From: Alistipes provencensis
GTDB lineage: Bacteria; Bacteroidota; Bacteroidia; Bacteroidales; Rikenellaceae
DNA: 64,000 nt
Assembly: GCF_900083545.1 (NCBI RefSeq)
Contig: NZ_LT559262.1
Location: forward strand, 2,451,673-2,515,672
Direction of reading: 5' to 3'
Under the pieces are notes generated by a model. It was not told the origin of the DNA. It saw only the letters and a list, made by a program, of their open reading frames with translations, and did no database searches. Position numbers and translations under genes: made by a program. This document shows positions 8,499 to 17,500 of this stretch, piece after piece. The stretch's first letter is position 1, and each line of letters opens with the position of its first letter.

Positions 8499-8530
8499 TT
8501 TGGATTTTTAAAATATTTGTTTTATATTTG
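8499..8530 (+). promoter_or_regulatory. Promoter of the thr leader and thrBC
   Basis: TTTG (8499-8502), 20 bases, TATATTTG (8523-8530): an exact consensus match with the same sequence and spacing as the divergent ilv promoter. It places transcription start near 8536, so ATGs at 8534 and 8537 are unlikely starts and the ATG at 8561 is favoured. Confidence 0.8.
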
Positions 8531-8560
8531 CCGATGATGGTTACCAAACGGCATATCACG

Positions 8561-8671
8561 ATGACTGGACGAGGTTGCGGATTTATCGGCAATCCCGGCG
8601 GTTGTGCGTATACCTTCACGACCACGACGACTACCACCACGACGACTACGACCCCTGTGGGGGTTCGATAG
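8561..8671 (+). CDS. Threonine-rich leader peptide upstream of thrBC (36 residues)
   Basis: From ATG 8561 the frame reads MTGRGCGFIGNPGGCAYTF, then twelve consecutive Thr codons (a mix of ACG, ACC and ACT), then PVGVR and TAG. The run contains only Thr, the product of the two genes that follow. The distance from the -7 element to the ATG (30 bases) matches the ilv leader. This strongly suggests regulation by threonyl-tRNA charging. Unlike the ilv case no hairpin with a U-tract follows, so the switch may work by Rho, by translation of thrB, or by mRNA stability. It is much longer N-terminally than the enterobacterial thr leader, and the Gly/Cys-rich first half is unexplained. Confidence 0.82.
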   Translation: MTGRGCGFIGNPGGCAYTFTTTTTTTTTTTTPVGVR

Positions 8672-8722
8672 TCAATAATCCGTCCGCATACTCCGTATGC
8701 ACTTCCGGCCAAGGCTGCCGGA
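8651..8722 (+). promoter_or_regulatory. Alternative hairpins between thr leader and thrB
   Basis: ACCCC/GGGGT (8651-8664) overlaps the last Thr codon. GCATAC/GTATGC (8686-8700) and TCCGGC/GCCGGA (8704-8722) follow. An alternative pairing of TCCGC and TCCG (8683-8694) with CGGAGCGGA (8719-8727) would exclude the last two. No U-tract is present, so these are candidate regulatory structures rather than a terminator. Confidence 0.45.
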
Positions 8723-8772
8723 GCGGAAAAAGATCAAGTTCACGGTAGTTAAATTCAACAAAGAAAATAGTT

Positions 8773-9702
8773 ATGAAATATATTCGGGTTTTCGCGCCGG
8801 GAACGGTGGCGAATCTGGGTTGCGGTTTCGACGTGATGGGTCTGACGCTCGACGGCGTCGGCGATTTGCTGGAGATCGGTGCCGAAGAGGGTGCCGAAGG
8901 ATTGGATATCCGCAACCTGAGCGGGATGAACCTTCCCGAAAACGTCGAGGACAATGTGATTACCCCCGCCCTGCGGGCCATGCTGGCGGCATACGGCCGC
9001 CCGGTGCGGATCGAGATCACGATGCTCAAGAAGATCGCTCCCGGGAGCGGCATCGGGTCGAGTGCGGCTTCGTCGGCTGCCGCTGTCTACGGGCTCAACG
9101 AACTGCTGGACCGCCCCTTCTCGGGCAAGGAGCTCGTGGAGTTTGCCATGATGGGCGAGGCGCTGATCGGCGGTACGCCCCATGCCGACAACGTGGGGCC
9201 TGCGGTGCTGGGCGGCGTGGTGCTGGTACGCGGTTACGAGCCGTTCGACATCGTCCGGCTGCCCGTGCCCGACAACTTCTTTTACGCCGTGGCGCATCCC
9301 GCCATCGTGGTCAGCACGAAGGATGCCCGCGAGGTGCTGCCGCGCGAGATTCCCTTGTCGAAGGCCATCACGCAGTGGGGTAATGTCGGCGGACTGGTGG
9401 CCGGGTTCGCGCTGCGCGACGTGGCGCTGATTGGTCGTTCGATGCACGACGCCGTCGTGGAACCCTACCGCAAGGGGTTCATTCCCGGGTACGATGAACT
9501 GAAAGAGCAGGTGCTGGCCGAAGGTGCGCTGGCGATGAACATTGCCGGGTCGGGACCGTCGGTCTTTGCGCTGGCGTCGGATTACGAGGTGGCGCAGCGA
9601 ATTGCGGCGCAGATGAAACGGCATTTTCAGGACCGGCAGATCGGCTGCCATACCTATGCGGGGCGCGTGTCGAACGCCGGAGCGCGTGTCGTGGGACAAT
9701 AA
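8773..9702 (+). CDS. thrB: Homoserine kinase
   Basis: This 309-residue GHMP-family kinase phosphorylates homoserine with ATP, the step before threonine synthase. The start MKYIRVFAPGTVANLGCGFDVMGLTLD is characteristic of ThrB. The ATP-binding PGSGIGSSAASSA motif lies at about 90-102, and the C-terminal GHMP motif appears in ALAMNIAGSGPSVFALA. GTPHADNVGPAVLGG is also a typical ThrB segment. It is 12 bases upstream of thrC and lies behind a threonine-rich leader. No aspartokinase-homoserine dehydrogenase gene is in this operon, although one often accompanies thrBC in other bacteria. Confidence 0.95.
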   Translation: MKYIRVFAPGTVANLGCGFDVMGLTLDGVGDLLEIGAEEGAEGLDIRNLSGMNLPENVEDNVITPALRAMLAAYGRPVRIEITMLKKIAPGSGIGSSAASSAAAVYGLNELLDRPFSGKELVEFAMMGEALIGGTPHADNVGPAVLGGVVLVRGYEPFDIVRLPVPDNFFYAVAHPAIVVSTKDAREVLPREIPLSKAITQWGNVGGLVAGFALRDVALIGRSMHDAVVEPYRKGFIPGYDELKEQVLAEGALAMNIAGSGPSVFALASDYEVAQRIAAQMKRHFQDRQIGCHTYAGRVSNAGARVVGQ

Positions 9703-9714
9703 AAACACGGAACG

Positions 9715-11007
9715 ATGAAATTTTACAGTACGAGAGATACGAAACGGGCCTGCGGCTGTTCATTGCGCGAGGCCGCGATGATGGGGCTGGCGCCCGACGG
9801 CGGGCTGTTCGTTCCCGAACGCATTCCGCAGGCCGACATGGCCGAGGTCGAACGGCTGGCGGAGAAGTCCTACGCCGCGATGGCGGGCTATCTGGCCGGA
9901 CTTTTCTTCGGCGACGATTTCGATCCGCAGCTCCTGTGGCGGGAGTTGGAGGAGTTGTATGACTTTCCCGTGCCCCTGCGGGCCGTGGGGCGCGGACGCT
10001 ATACGCTGGAGCTGTTCCACGGCCCGACCTGCGCCTTCAAGGATTTCGGCGCCGGGTTCATGGGCCGCGCGATCGGGATGCTGGGAGCTGCCGACGAACG
10101 GCTGGTGATCCTCACGGCCACCTCGGGCGACACGGGCAGCGCTGTGGCGCACGGGTTTCACAACGTGCCGGGCGTCGATGTCGTGGTGCTCTATCCCGAG
10201 GGGAAGATCAGCCGCCTGCAGGAGTGTCAGATGACGGCCCTCGGGGGCAATATCCATCCGCTGCGGGTTGCCGGAACGTTCGACGACTGCCAGCGGTTGG
10301 TGAAGGAGCTCTTCGCCGATGCGGAGTTCCGCAAGCGGCGGCGCGTGACGTCGGCCAATTCGATCAACCTCCTGCGGTGGATTCCTCAGGCGTTCTACTA
10401 CTTTTACGGCTATTGCCAGTGGCGGCAGGCCGCGGGCGGCGACCGTCCCGTCGTCGTCGTGCCGAGCGGCAACTACGGCAATCTGGCCGCGGGGATGCTG
10501 GCCCGGCGCATGGGGCTGCCCGTCGGGGGCTTCGTGGCGGCGTCGAACGTCAACGACGTGGTTCCCGAGTTCCTCCGCACGGGCGTCTACCGCACGCGGC
10601 CGTCGGTGCGGACCCCGGCCAATGCGATGGATGTCGGCGCCCCGAGCAATTTCGAACGCATGCTGTGGCTCTGCGGCGGCGATCCCGAGGCCCTGCGAGC
10701 CGAACTGACAGGATTCCGCTGTGACGATGGCTGTATCCGCCGCACCATCGACGAGTTGTACGAGCGGCACGGCTATTTCTCCGACCCGCACAGCGCCGTC
10801 GGCTATGCCGCCTCGATGGCGGTCGGCAAACCGGGCTTTTACCTTTCGACGGCCCATCCCGCCAAGTTCGGGGAGGTTATCGCCTCGGTGACGGGCGCCC
10901 GGGCGCCGCTTCCCGAACGGCTCGGGGCGCTGCCCGGCCGCCCGCAGCATTCGGCCCCGCTTGCAGTCGCCCTGGGGGCTCTCGGGGCGTATGTCGAAAA
11001 GGTCTAA
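9715..11007 (+). CDS. thrC: Threonine synthase
   Basis: This 430-residue PLP enzyme turns O-phosphohomoserine into threonine and phosphate. MKFYSTRDTKRACGCSLREA and LAPDGGLFVPE form the family N-terminus. The PLP lysine is in HGPTCAFKDFGAGF (Lys about 109). TATSGDTGSAVAHGF and VVVPSGNYGNLAAGM bind the cofactor phosphate, and LSTAHPAKF lies near the C-terminus. The length fits the bacterial class. It is coupled to thrB by a 12-base gap and is followed directly by a strong terminator. Confidence 0.95.
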   Translation: MKFYSTRDTKRACGCSLREAAMMGLAPDGGLFVPERIPQADMAEVERLAEKSYAAMAGYLAGLFFGDDFDPQLLWRELEELYDFPVPLRAVGRGRYTLELFHGPTCAFKDFGAGFMGRAIGMLGAADERLVILTATSGDTGSAVAHGFHNVPGVDVVVLYPEGKISRLQECQMTALGGNIHPLRVAGTFDDCQRLVKELFADAEFRKRRRVTSANSINLLRWIPQAFYYFYGYCQWRQAAGGDRPVVVVPSGNYGNLAAGMLARRMGLPVGGFVAASNVNDVVPEFLRTGVYRTRPSVRTPANAMDVGAPSNFERMLWLCGGDPEALRAELTGFRCDDGCIRRTIDELYERHGYFSDPHSAVGYAASMAVGKPGFYLSTAHPAKFGEVIASVTGARAPLPERLGALPGRPQHSAPLAVALGALGAYVEKV

Positions 11008-11013
11008 ATATAA

Positions 11014-11058
11014 AATTTTCCCCGCCGAAACCGGCGGGGAAATTTTTTTTTTTTTTTT
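11014..11058 (+). terminator. Terminator of thrBC
   Basis: TTTTCCCCGCCG pairs with CGGCGGGGAAA around a short AAAC loop and is followed by sixteen consecutive T (11043-11058). Confidence 0.93.
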
Positions 11059-11112
11059 CGTCTTTTTTTGCTTTTGCTTTTATTTTTTTCGCCAAAGTAA
11101 AATAAACTACCG

Positions 11113-12282
11113 ATGAATCTCAAACGTCTGCTTTCCTTTCTGATCGCTCCGCTGCTGTTGACGGCCTGCCCCGCGGGCGGTAACCGTGCGGATGCTCCCG
11201 ATTTGGGCAAACTGCCCCGCACGATCCTTTCGGGCGAACAGGGCCCGTTCCATGTGCAGGGCATTGCCGTCGACCTCGACCGCGGCTACGTCTACCTCTC
11301 CTTTACGACCAAGTTGCTGAAGATGGACCTCGCGGGGAATCTCATAGGCAGCGTCGACGGCCTGACGGGGCATCTGGGATGCCTGACGAGGAACCCCGCG
11401 GACGGGCGTGTCTACGGTTCGTTGGAATACAAGGACGATGTGATCGGCAAAGGCATTCGCAAGACCCTCGACGGGGAGTCGGAAGGGGTGGACCAGACGG
11501 GATTCTACATCGCCATATTCGATGCGGACCGCATCACGCGGCCCGACATGGATGCGGAGAGAGACAGCGTGATGACGGCCGTCTATATCAAGGAGGCCGT
11601 CGACGACTATTTTGCGGAGGCGGAGAACGGCGGGCAGACGGTCGCACACCGTTTCGGCTGTTCGGGCATCGACGGCGTGACCTTTGCGCCCCGCTTCGGC
11701 AGCGGGGAGAAGGGCGATTGTCTCTATGTGGCTTACGGTATTTACGGCGATACGCTGCGCACGGACAACGATTATCAGGTGCTGCTGGCTTACGACACGA
11801 AGGAGTGGAAACGCTACGAACAGCCCCTTTCGCAGGCGAACCTGCACAAGAGCGGTCCCGCGGCGCCCGATCATAAATATTTCGTCCGCACGGGCAACAC
11901 CTCTTGGGGTATTCAGAATCTGGCTTACGATCCCGCTTCGGGCAACCTCTATGCGGCGGTTTACAAAGGTAAGAAATCCCGATACCCCAATTATTCGCTT
12001 TTTGTGATCGACGGCGGGAAGCCCGCCCGCAAGGAGGCGTTGCAGGGTTTCGACACGCTGACGGAGGGCGAGGTGCTCTCGCTGGTGCAGACGGGGGATT
12101 CCGTCGACAGCATTGGCGGCTGGGATTTCAAATGGGGTTCGACGGGGCTGTGTCCGCTGGGCGGAGGCTATTTCTACATCTCCGAGAACGCGCGTTCGAA
12201 GGAGACCCGCCAGCAGCGTACGACCGTCCGTCTGTACGAATGGACGGGCGATGCCGACACCCCGTTCCGGGCGGTCGAATAG
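11113..12282 (+). CDS. Lipoprotein of unknown function, possible beta-propeller
   Basis: The 389-residue protein begins with MNLKRLLSFLIAPLLLTAC, a signal peptide with lipobox LTAC (Cys19), so it is probably anchored in the outer or inner membrane. The mature part has repeated short beta-type stretches such as VQGIAVDLDRGYVYLSFTTK and LAYDPASGNLYAAVYKG, with Gly-Tyr/Phe-Val-Tyr patterns seen in propeller proteins. No catalytic motif was recognised. It stands alone between two terminators, converging on the RyR operon, so context gives no function. Confidence 0.75.
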   Translation: MNLKRLLSFLIAPLLLTACPAGGNRADAPDLGKLPRTILSGEQGPFHVQGIAVDLDRGYVYLSFTTKLLKMDLAGNLIGSVDGLTGHLGCLTRNPADGRVYGSLEYKDDVIGKGIRKTLDGESEGVDQTGFYIAIFDADRITRPDMDAERDSVMTAVYIKEAVDDYFAEAENGGQTVAHRFGCSGIDGVTFAPRFGSGEKGDCLYVAYGIYGDTLRTDNDYQVLLAYDTKEWKRYEQPLSQANLHKSGPAAPDHKYFVRTGNTSWGIQNLAYDPASGNLYAAVYKGKKSRYPNYSLFVIDGGKPARKEALQGFDTLTEGEVLSLVQTGDSVDSIGGWDFKWGSTGLCPLGGGYFYISENARSKETRQQRTTVRLYEWTGDADTPFRAVE

Positions 12283-12295
12283 CGATTCTTCCGGA

Positions 12296-12341
12296 TACAA
12301 AAAATTCCCGGCGGCTCGTTCACAGAGCCGCCGGGTTCGTT
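12296..12341. terminator. Bidirectional terminator between converging genes
   Basis: CCCGGCGGCTC (12307-12317) and GAGCCGCCGGG (12325-12335) form a perfect 11-bp stem. The minus-strand exit reads AATTTTTTG, a good U-tract ending the RyR/STAND/channel operon. The plus-strand exit TTCGTTTG is weaker and serves the lipoprotein. Confidence 0.88.
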
Positions 12342-12359
12342 TGAGGGGGCATTGCCCGG

Positions 12360-14516
12360 TCAGTCCAGCGTCGACGGACCGAGGTCGAGGATCTTTTTCA
12401 TGTTTACGATCACATCCCGGTCTTTGTCCTTCTCTTTTTCCGGCAGGTCCTTGAACGGGACGATCGACCAGTGCAGTTTGAAGCAGTCGATGTCCTTCAG
12501 CCGCTCGGCGCAGGTGTTCCGGTAACCGATGATGCTGCGGTCGGCGCACCAGCGGCGGTGCTCCATCTCGTGGAGCGCGGAATGTCCCGCATAGCGCTGG
12601 TAGATGCCGTACATTTCGGTCTGGTAGCGGTTCGAGAAACGGAAATCCTCGCTGGTCAGGTACCATAACAGCCGGGCCGTGCGTTCGGCCTCGGCCCGGT
12701 GCGCGGGCATTGCCGCGAGGTCGAGGATGTCGGTCCCCGCCAGTCCGTGTGCCTTGAGATATTCCGCATGGGCGTCGTAAACGGGGCGTTTGGCGCTGCC
12801 TGCGCCGGGCGCGTATTTGAGGTCGTAGTAGGCGTTGACCCACATGGCGGCGGTCTCGTCCAGCAGGTGGCGGCCGATGCCGTCGGTGAGCATGCCGAAG
12901 ACCTTTACATGCCTGAATTTGCGTTTATCGGCGTCGAGTATCTCGCCGATGCCTTGCTGCAACTCCTGACGGATCAGGATGCGGACGTTGTCGTTGTTCC
13001 CGGCGATACAGCCCTCCGGTTCCCAGCCGATGGTGTAGTAGGCCTCCTCGGGGAGGCTCAGACCCGTCGAGAGGCTCAGGTCGGGGTCTTGCAGGCATAT
13101 GGCGATCGTCACCAGCTCCCGGCCGTCGGTCGCGGCCGCGGCGATCATCTCCCGCACGGCGGTGTCCTCGACACGGCCCTTGACGTATTCGATCCCGATG
13201 TCGCCGATCTGTTCCAGATAGGGATATTGGGAGCGGAACTGCGGCAGCAGGTCGTCCATCGCCTTGTCGATCACGGTGATGCGGGTCCGGTTGGCGCCTG
13301 TCCGCTCGTCGTAGTTGGGGTAGTGGCACAGGCGCAGCGCCTCGAGCAGCAGGGCGCGCCCCATGCGGTTGAATCCCACGATGATGAGGTGGACGTGGCG
13401 GCCGTCGCGGTCGAGCGGCCGGAAGTCGAGGTCCGCGTAATCGGCCTTTTTGTAATGGCCCCACAGCAGCCGCGCCCAGTTCTCGTAAAAATTGAAGGGG
13501 CGGAAATAAATGACGCTCTTGCCGTCGCCGCCGGCGATGAATTCCGCGGGCAGGGCGAGTTTCTGGATGATGGAGTAGGAGGCCGGGCGGTCGAACTGCA
13601 CGTTGACCGTCAGCGGCGTTTTCGTCTCCCCGCGCAGTTCGCGGACGATTCGCACGCACTCGAGGTTCTTCGAATCGCGGCCGTACTCCTCCCGCTCGCC
13701 CAGAATGTAGACCTCGCGGGCGGTGTCGATGTTGAGTTTGGCGAGGTGCTCCCGGGATTCGATGTTGCCCGCGTAGAGGATCACCTTCCGCTCCAGTTCG
13801 GGAGGCAGCTGTGACTGGATGCGGGCCCGCACGCAGGGGATGTCCTGATTGGTCAGCATGACGATCTTGGGCAGCCTGTCGGCCGGGCGTTTTCCGGTTT
13901 TCGGGAGCCGCTCCGCCTCGTGGCGGAAGATGTTGAGTAGCAGGCAGACCGAGATTTCGCCGTAGCCGATGATTACATAGTGGTCGCGGATGCCGGGGTA
14001 ATTCACCAGTCCCCGTTCGACGCCGTCCACACGGCGTTCGACGATGTTCGACAGCGTGGTGATGAGCAATCCTCCGAGCAAAACCATGCCCGCCAGCGAG
14101 ATCAGCAGCATGAATCCCTGCACGGCGGGGGTTTCGTCGTCGTTCAGGTAGCCCGGGTCGAGAAAGTGGTAGATCACTCCCCGTGCCTTGCCCCACCCGT
14201 CCTCGTGGGTGAGGATCGAGCAGTCGGACCAGATCGCCAGCAGGATGCAGACTCCGACCACGACCACGATGACCGTGACGAAGCTGACCAGTTGGTAGCG
14301 GATGCCGCCCGAGATGATGTGGTCGAAATACTCCATCCAGTTGCGGCGGTAGGCGGGGCGCCGCTGCCAGAGCCATACGGCGGCGAAGGTCACGGCCGCA
14401 ATGGCCGCCAGCGCCAGCCACCACGGGGCGTGCAGAAAGACGGCGGTCAGGATGAGGACCGCCAGACCGCAGACCGCTGCGAACCGGATGCGGGTTGTTC
14501 GTTGTGAGTGCTGCAT
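12360..14516 (-). CDS. Putative ion channel: TM segments, two TrkA-N/RCK-like domains and a C-terminal RyR domain
   Basis: The start MQHSQRTTRIRF (718 residues) is preferred because the upstream extension is low-complexity and overlaps the preceding gene. Hydrophobic segments are at about 11-29, 31-50, 75-97 and 133-157. Between the last two, HFLDPGYLNDDE resembles the filter region of plant CASTOR/POLLUX channels; no TVGYG filter is present. A first Rossmann-like unit starts at HYVIIGYGEISVCLLLNIF (about 179-197). A second starts at VHLIIVGFNRMGRALLLEALRL. The last 70 residues (HEMEHRRW... KLHWSIVPFKDLPEKEKDKDRD) match the RyR-domain pattern. It is 25 bases after the STAND gene and is the last gene of its operon. 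Ion conduction, gating ligand and biological role are inference. Confidence 0.75.
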   Translation of the reverse strand: MQHSQRTTRIRFAAVCGLAVLILTAVFLHAPWWLALAAIAAVTFAAVWLWQRRPAYRRNWMEYFDHIISGGIRYQLVSFVTVIVVVVGVCILLAIWSDCSILTHEDGWGKARGVIYHFLDPGYLNDDETPAVQGFMLLISLAGMVLLGGLLITTLSNIVERRVDGVERGLVNYPGIRDHYVIIGYGEISVCLLLNIFRHEAERLPKTGKRPADRLPKIVMLTNQDIPCVRARIQSQLPPELERKVILYAGNIESREHLAKLNIDTAREVYILGEREEYGRDSKNLECVRIVRELRGETKTPLTVNVQFDRPASYSIIQKLALPAEFIAGGDGKSVIYFRPFNFYENWARLLWGHYKKADYADLDFRPLDRDGRHVHLIIVGFNRMGRALLLEALRLCHYPNYDERTGANRTRITVIDKAMDDLLPQFRSQYPYLEQIGDIGIEYVKGRVEDTAVREMIAAAATDGRELVTIAICLQDPDLSLSTGLSLPEEAYYTIGWEPEGCIAGNNDNVRILIRQELQQGIGEILDADKRKFRHVKVFGMLTDGIGRHLLDETAAMWVNAYYDLKYAPGAGSAKRPVYDAHAEYLKAHGLAGTDILDLAAMPAHRAEAERTARLLWYLTSEDFRFSNRYQTEMYGIYQRYAGHSALHEMEHRRWCADRSIIGYRNTCAERLKDIDCFKLHWSIVPFKDLPEKEKDKDRDVIVNMKKILDLGPSTLD

Positions 14517-14541
14517 AGAGGTTGTCGTTTGAGGTAGTTGT

Positions 14542-17500
14542 TTAAATCCGGAATCCCTCCGCGAGTTCGGGCCGCCCCGTCCGCGTATAGAGGACGATGA
14601 GGTTGTCGCAGACGGATTTGAGCTGGTCGTAATAGGCATCTTCGTCGGACTGATACAGGGCCATCGCCAGATCGAATGCCGCGAGGAACATGTTCTCGGC
14701 CTCGCCGTAATTCTCCGCATAGCTCAGAATGATTCCTAAGCGGTTCAGTGCGACGAGTTTCTGGTCTGCTTGGTCGTCGTATTCGTCGTATTCGTTTTCG
14801 AGCTCCTCGCAGAGTTCCAGTACTTCTATATAGCCGTTTGCGGCGGAGGTGTACTCTCTGGCTTCATAATAGGTGTCGGCCAGCGCCATGCGGTAGCCGA
14901 TCGAGTGGTTCAGCGACATGACGAGCACCTCCCCGAGGTCGGGGATCGGGGCTTTGTCCCTGCGGAGGCCGCGGAGAATATCGACGGCCTGTGCGTCGGA
15001 GGCGACGGCGGCTTCGAAATCGCGTCGGTTGTAGTAGAGCGAGGCGCGGTTCTGCAGGGTTTTGGCGATCGTCGTCAGCAGGTCGATGTTGTCGCCGGGG
15101 TAGCTGCCGTCCTCCTGCCGGACGAGCGCCAACGCTTCGTCGTAGCACCGGAGCGCCTTGTCGAACTGCTGCCGCATGGTATGGGTCAGTCCCAGTTCGA
15201 ACAGCGCGTCGACCATCGGCGCGGGGTCCGGGGCGATCTTCGCCAGCTCCCGCTCGATCGTCAGTATCTCCTCGTAACGCCGCTGCGAGAGGTCGTGACG
15301 CTCCATTTCGCGGTACATCAGTCCGCTGTTTTCGAGCGTTTCCAGCAGGCTGTACCGTGCGGCGGGATTGGCCGCCACCAGTTGACGCCACATGTTCAGT
15401 GCCTCATTGTACTCCTGCTCGGCCTCTTCGAAGCGGCCCATCTCCTCCCAATGGAGGTTTGCCAGATTGCTCAGGTATTGCGCGATAAACCCCTTATAGC
15501 GGGGACCCCGCTTGACGGTCGCCTCAAGTGTGACCAACGCTTCGCGGATCAACTGTTCGGCGAGGTCGATGCGCTCGGTCTTCATGCACAGCACGGCCAG
15601 ATTCGACATCGTGGCGCTCGCGGCCTGAAGACCCTTGTCGCTGCCTGCCGTCATTTCGCGGGCTGTGCGGATAGCCTCCCGGTACATCGCCTCCGCCTGT
15701 TCGAACTCTTCGTTTTCCTCGAGTGTCCAGCCCATGCTGTCAAGCAACTTGTAAAGTTTGGGTGCGTGGGCCTGCGGGTCTTCGGCCGCAAGACGCCGTG
15801 CGATTCCGAGCGCCTCCCCGAGAGTCGCCTTTGACGATTCCGGTTCACCGGCGGCGCGATGAGCTTCTCCCAGCGCGGTCATTGCATCGACCAGCTCGGC
15901 TTCGAATTCCGGGTTGCGGGTTGCCGCCTTGCGGCCGATTTCGACTGCCCGGCGGATGAACTCCGGATAGTTGCCCCGGTATTCGGTCAGTTCGGAGCGG
16001 ATGAGGTCGTCCACCGAGAAAAGGAATCGCGCCCGCAGTTCGTCCTCCTCCGGAAGCGCGGTGTTCAGGTAGGCTTCCGGCGAATAGCGTCCCGTTTCCA
16101 GCAGCGTCCGCCAGTAACGGCCCAGCATCTCCTGATCCTTTGCATTGTAATAGTTGAAGGCGTCGTAATCCGTCAGCAGGGCGTACATCTCGTCGGTCAT
16201 CCCGGCTTCGTGGTATTGGTGGGCCAACTCGTCGTAGATGCGGCCTTGTTCGCTGTGCCCGAGCGGATTGTCGTCGGTCATATAGGCGATGATCCGCTCC
16301 CGGCAGGCGCGTATGTCCGCTTCGCGCGACAGGTATTTGCTCCGGACTGCATTGCGCAGGTAGCGGTGGGAGAACTGCACGAGGCCGTTCTTCACCGTGA
16401 AATGCCCCGCGAATGCGCAGTAGAACTGCGACCATTCGAGCTGCCGGATACCGCTGATCCCGAGCAGCTCGGGTTCGCTCAGACCGGCCCGGGAGAGGGC
16501 GATCAGCGCGAGCGTGTCACGCACGAGCTGTGCCCCGTAATCCTCCTCGGCGCGCAGCAGTACCCGCTGGAAAAACTCGTCGGGGTTCGCGGCGTCGAGG
16601 TAACGGTCGATTCGCCGGTCGAGCTGTTCGTGGATACCGAAGCTCACCAACTCGTCGAGCAGCGTGCGGAGTACCAGCGTATTGCGCATTACGGACGCCG
16701 TGACGATCCGGTCGGTCTGCCCGGGCGTCAGCGACTTGCCGTACTGCCGGAGATGGTCGTCGATGAGCTTCCGGCGCTGCGCCTCGTCGAGCGGACGGAC
16801 GGAATGGTCGGGATATCCCCGGCGGCGGAGCACCGAGGCCGTGGCGTCGTCTTCCCGCGTCGAGAGGAGTATTTTGACTCCTTCGGGAGCCTCGGGCAGC
16901 CAGTTGAGCAGTTTGGCATTTCGCTCGTCGGCGAGCTGGTCGATGCCGTCGAGTACGAGCAACAGCGGTTTGCGGCTTCCGGCCTCCGCCAGCAGCTCCT
17001 GAAAGCTCTTTTCGGGGTTCCGGTCGCCGTGTCCGTCGTTTTCGATGGCATAGAGATCGCGGATTTCGGCGTTCAGCCGGCCGAGGATGCGCCGGTAGTC
17101 GCCTTCGGCTCCGGAGTTCCCGACGAAATGGTAGATGATGTTGCGGGCGGGGTTCTTGCCGATGCCGTCGATCCAGTTGGCGATCAACGCGCTTTTGCCC
17201 ATGCCGCTCTGTCCCGTGACGAAAAGCTGGCGGCGGTCGTCGTGCAGAAATGTATCGAGGGCCTCGAAATCTTTTTCGTTGCGGACATAGGTTCCGCAGC
17301 GGCTTCTGAGGAAAGCCCGCTGCGCCAGACGTTCCGCTTCCAACGGTGAGAGCTCACCCTGCGGAAAGAGCCGGTCGAGCAACTCGTCGAAGGCCGCCTC
17401 GACCTGCCGGCCCAGTTGCTCCGGGTCCCCGTATTCCGCATGGGGATAGCGCGGGTGGTTCCGGATCGCGTCTTTGAGCCGGCGAAGCCGTTCGTCCGAT

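Noticed and set aside
8357..8671. 104-residue open frame extending the threonine leader upstream
   Set aside because: It runs across the consensus promoter at 8499-8530. Only the part from ATG 8561 would be transcribed from it.
11041..11090. Long T-rich stretch, considered as a possible slippage or origin feature
   Set aside because: It is the U-tract and trailing sequence of the thrC terminator.
14517..14720. 68-residue N-terminal extension of the channel-like protein
   Set aside because: It overlaps the STAND gene in another frame and is low-complexity Ser/Thr/Arg sequence.
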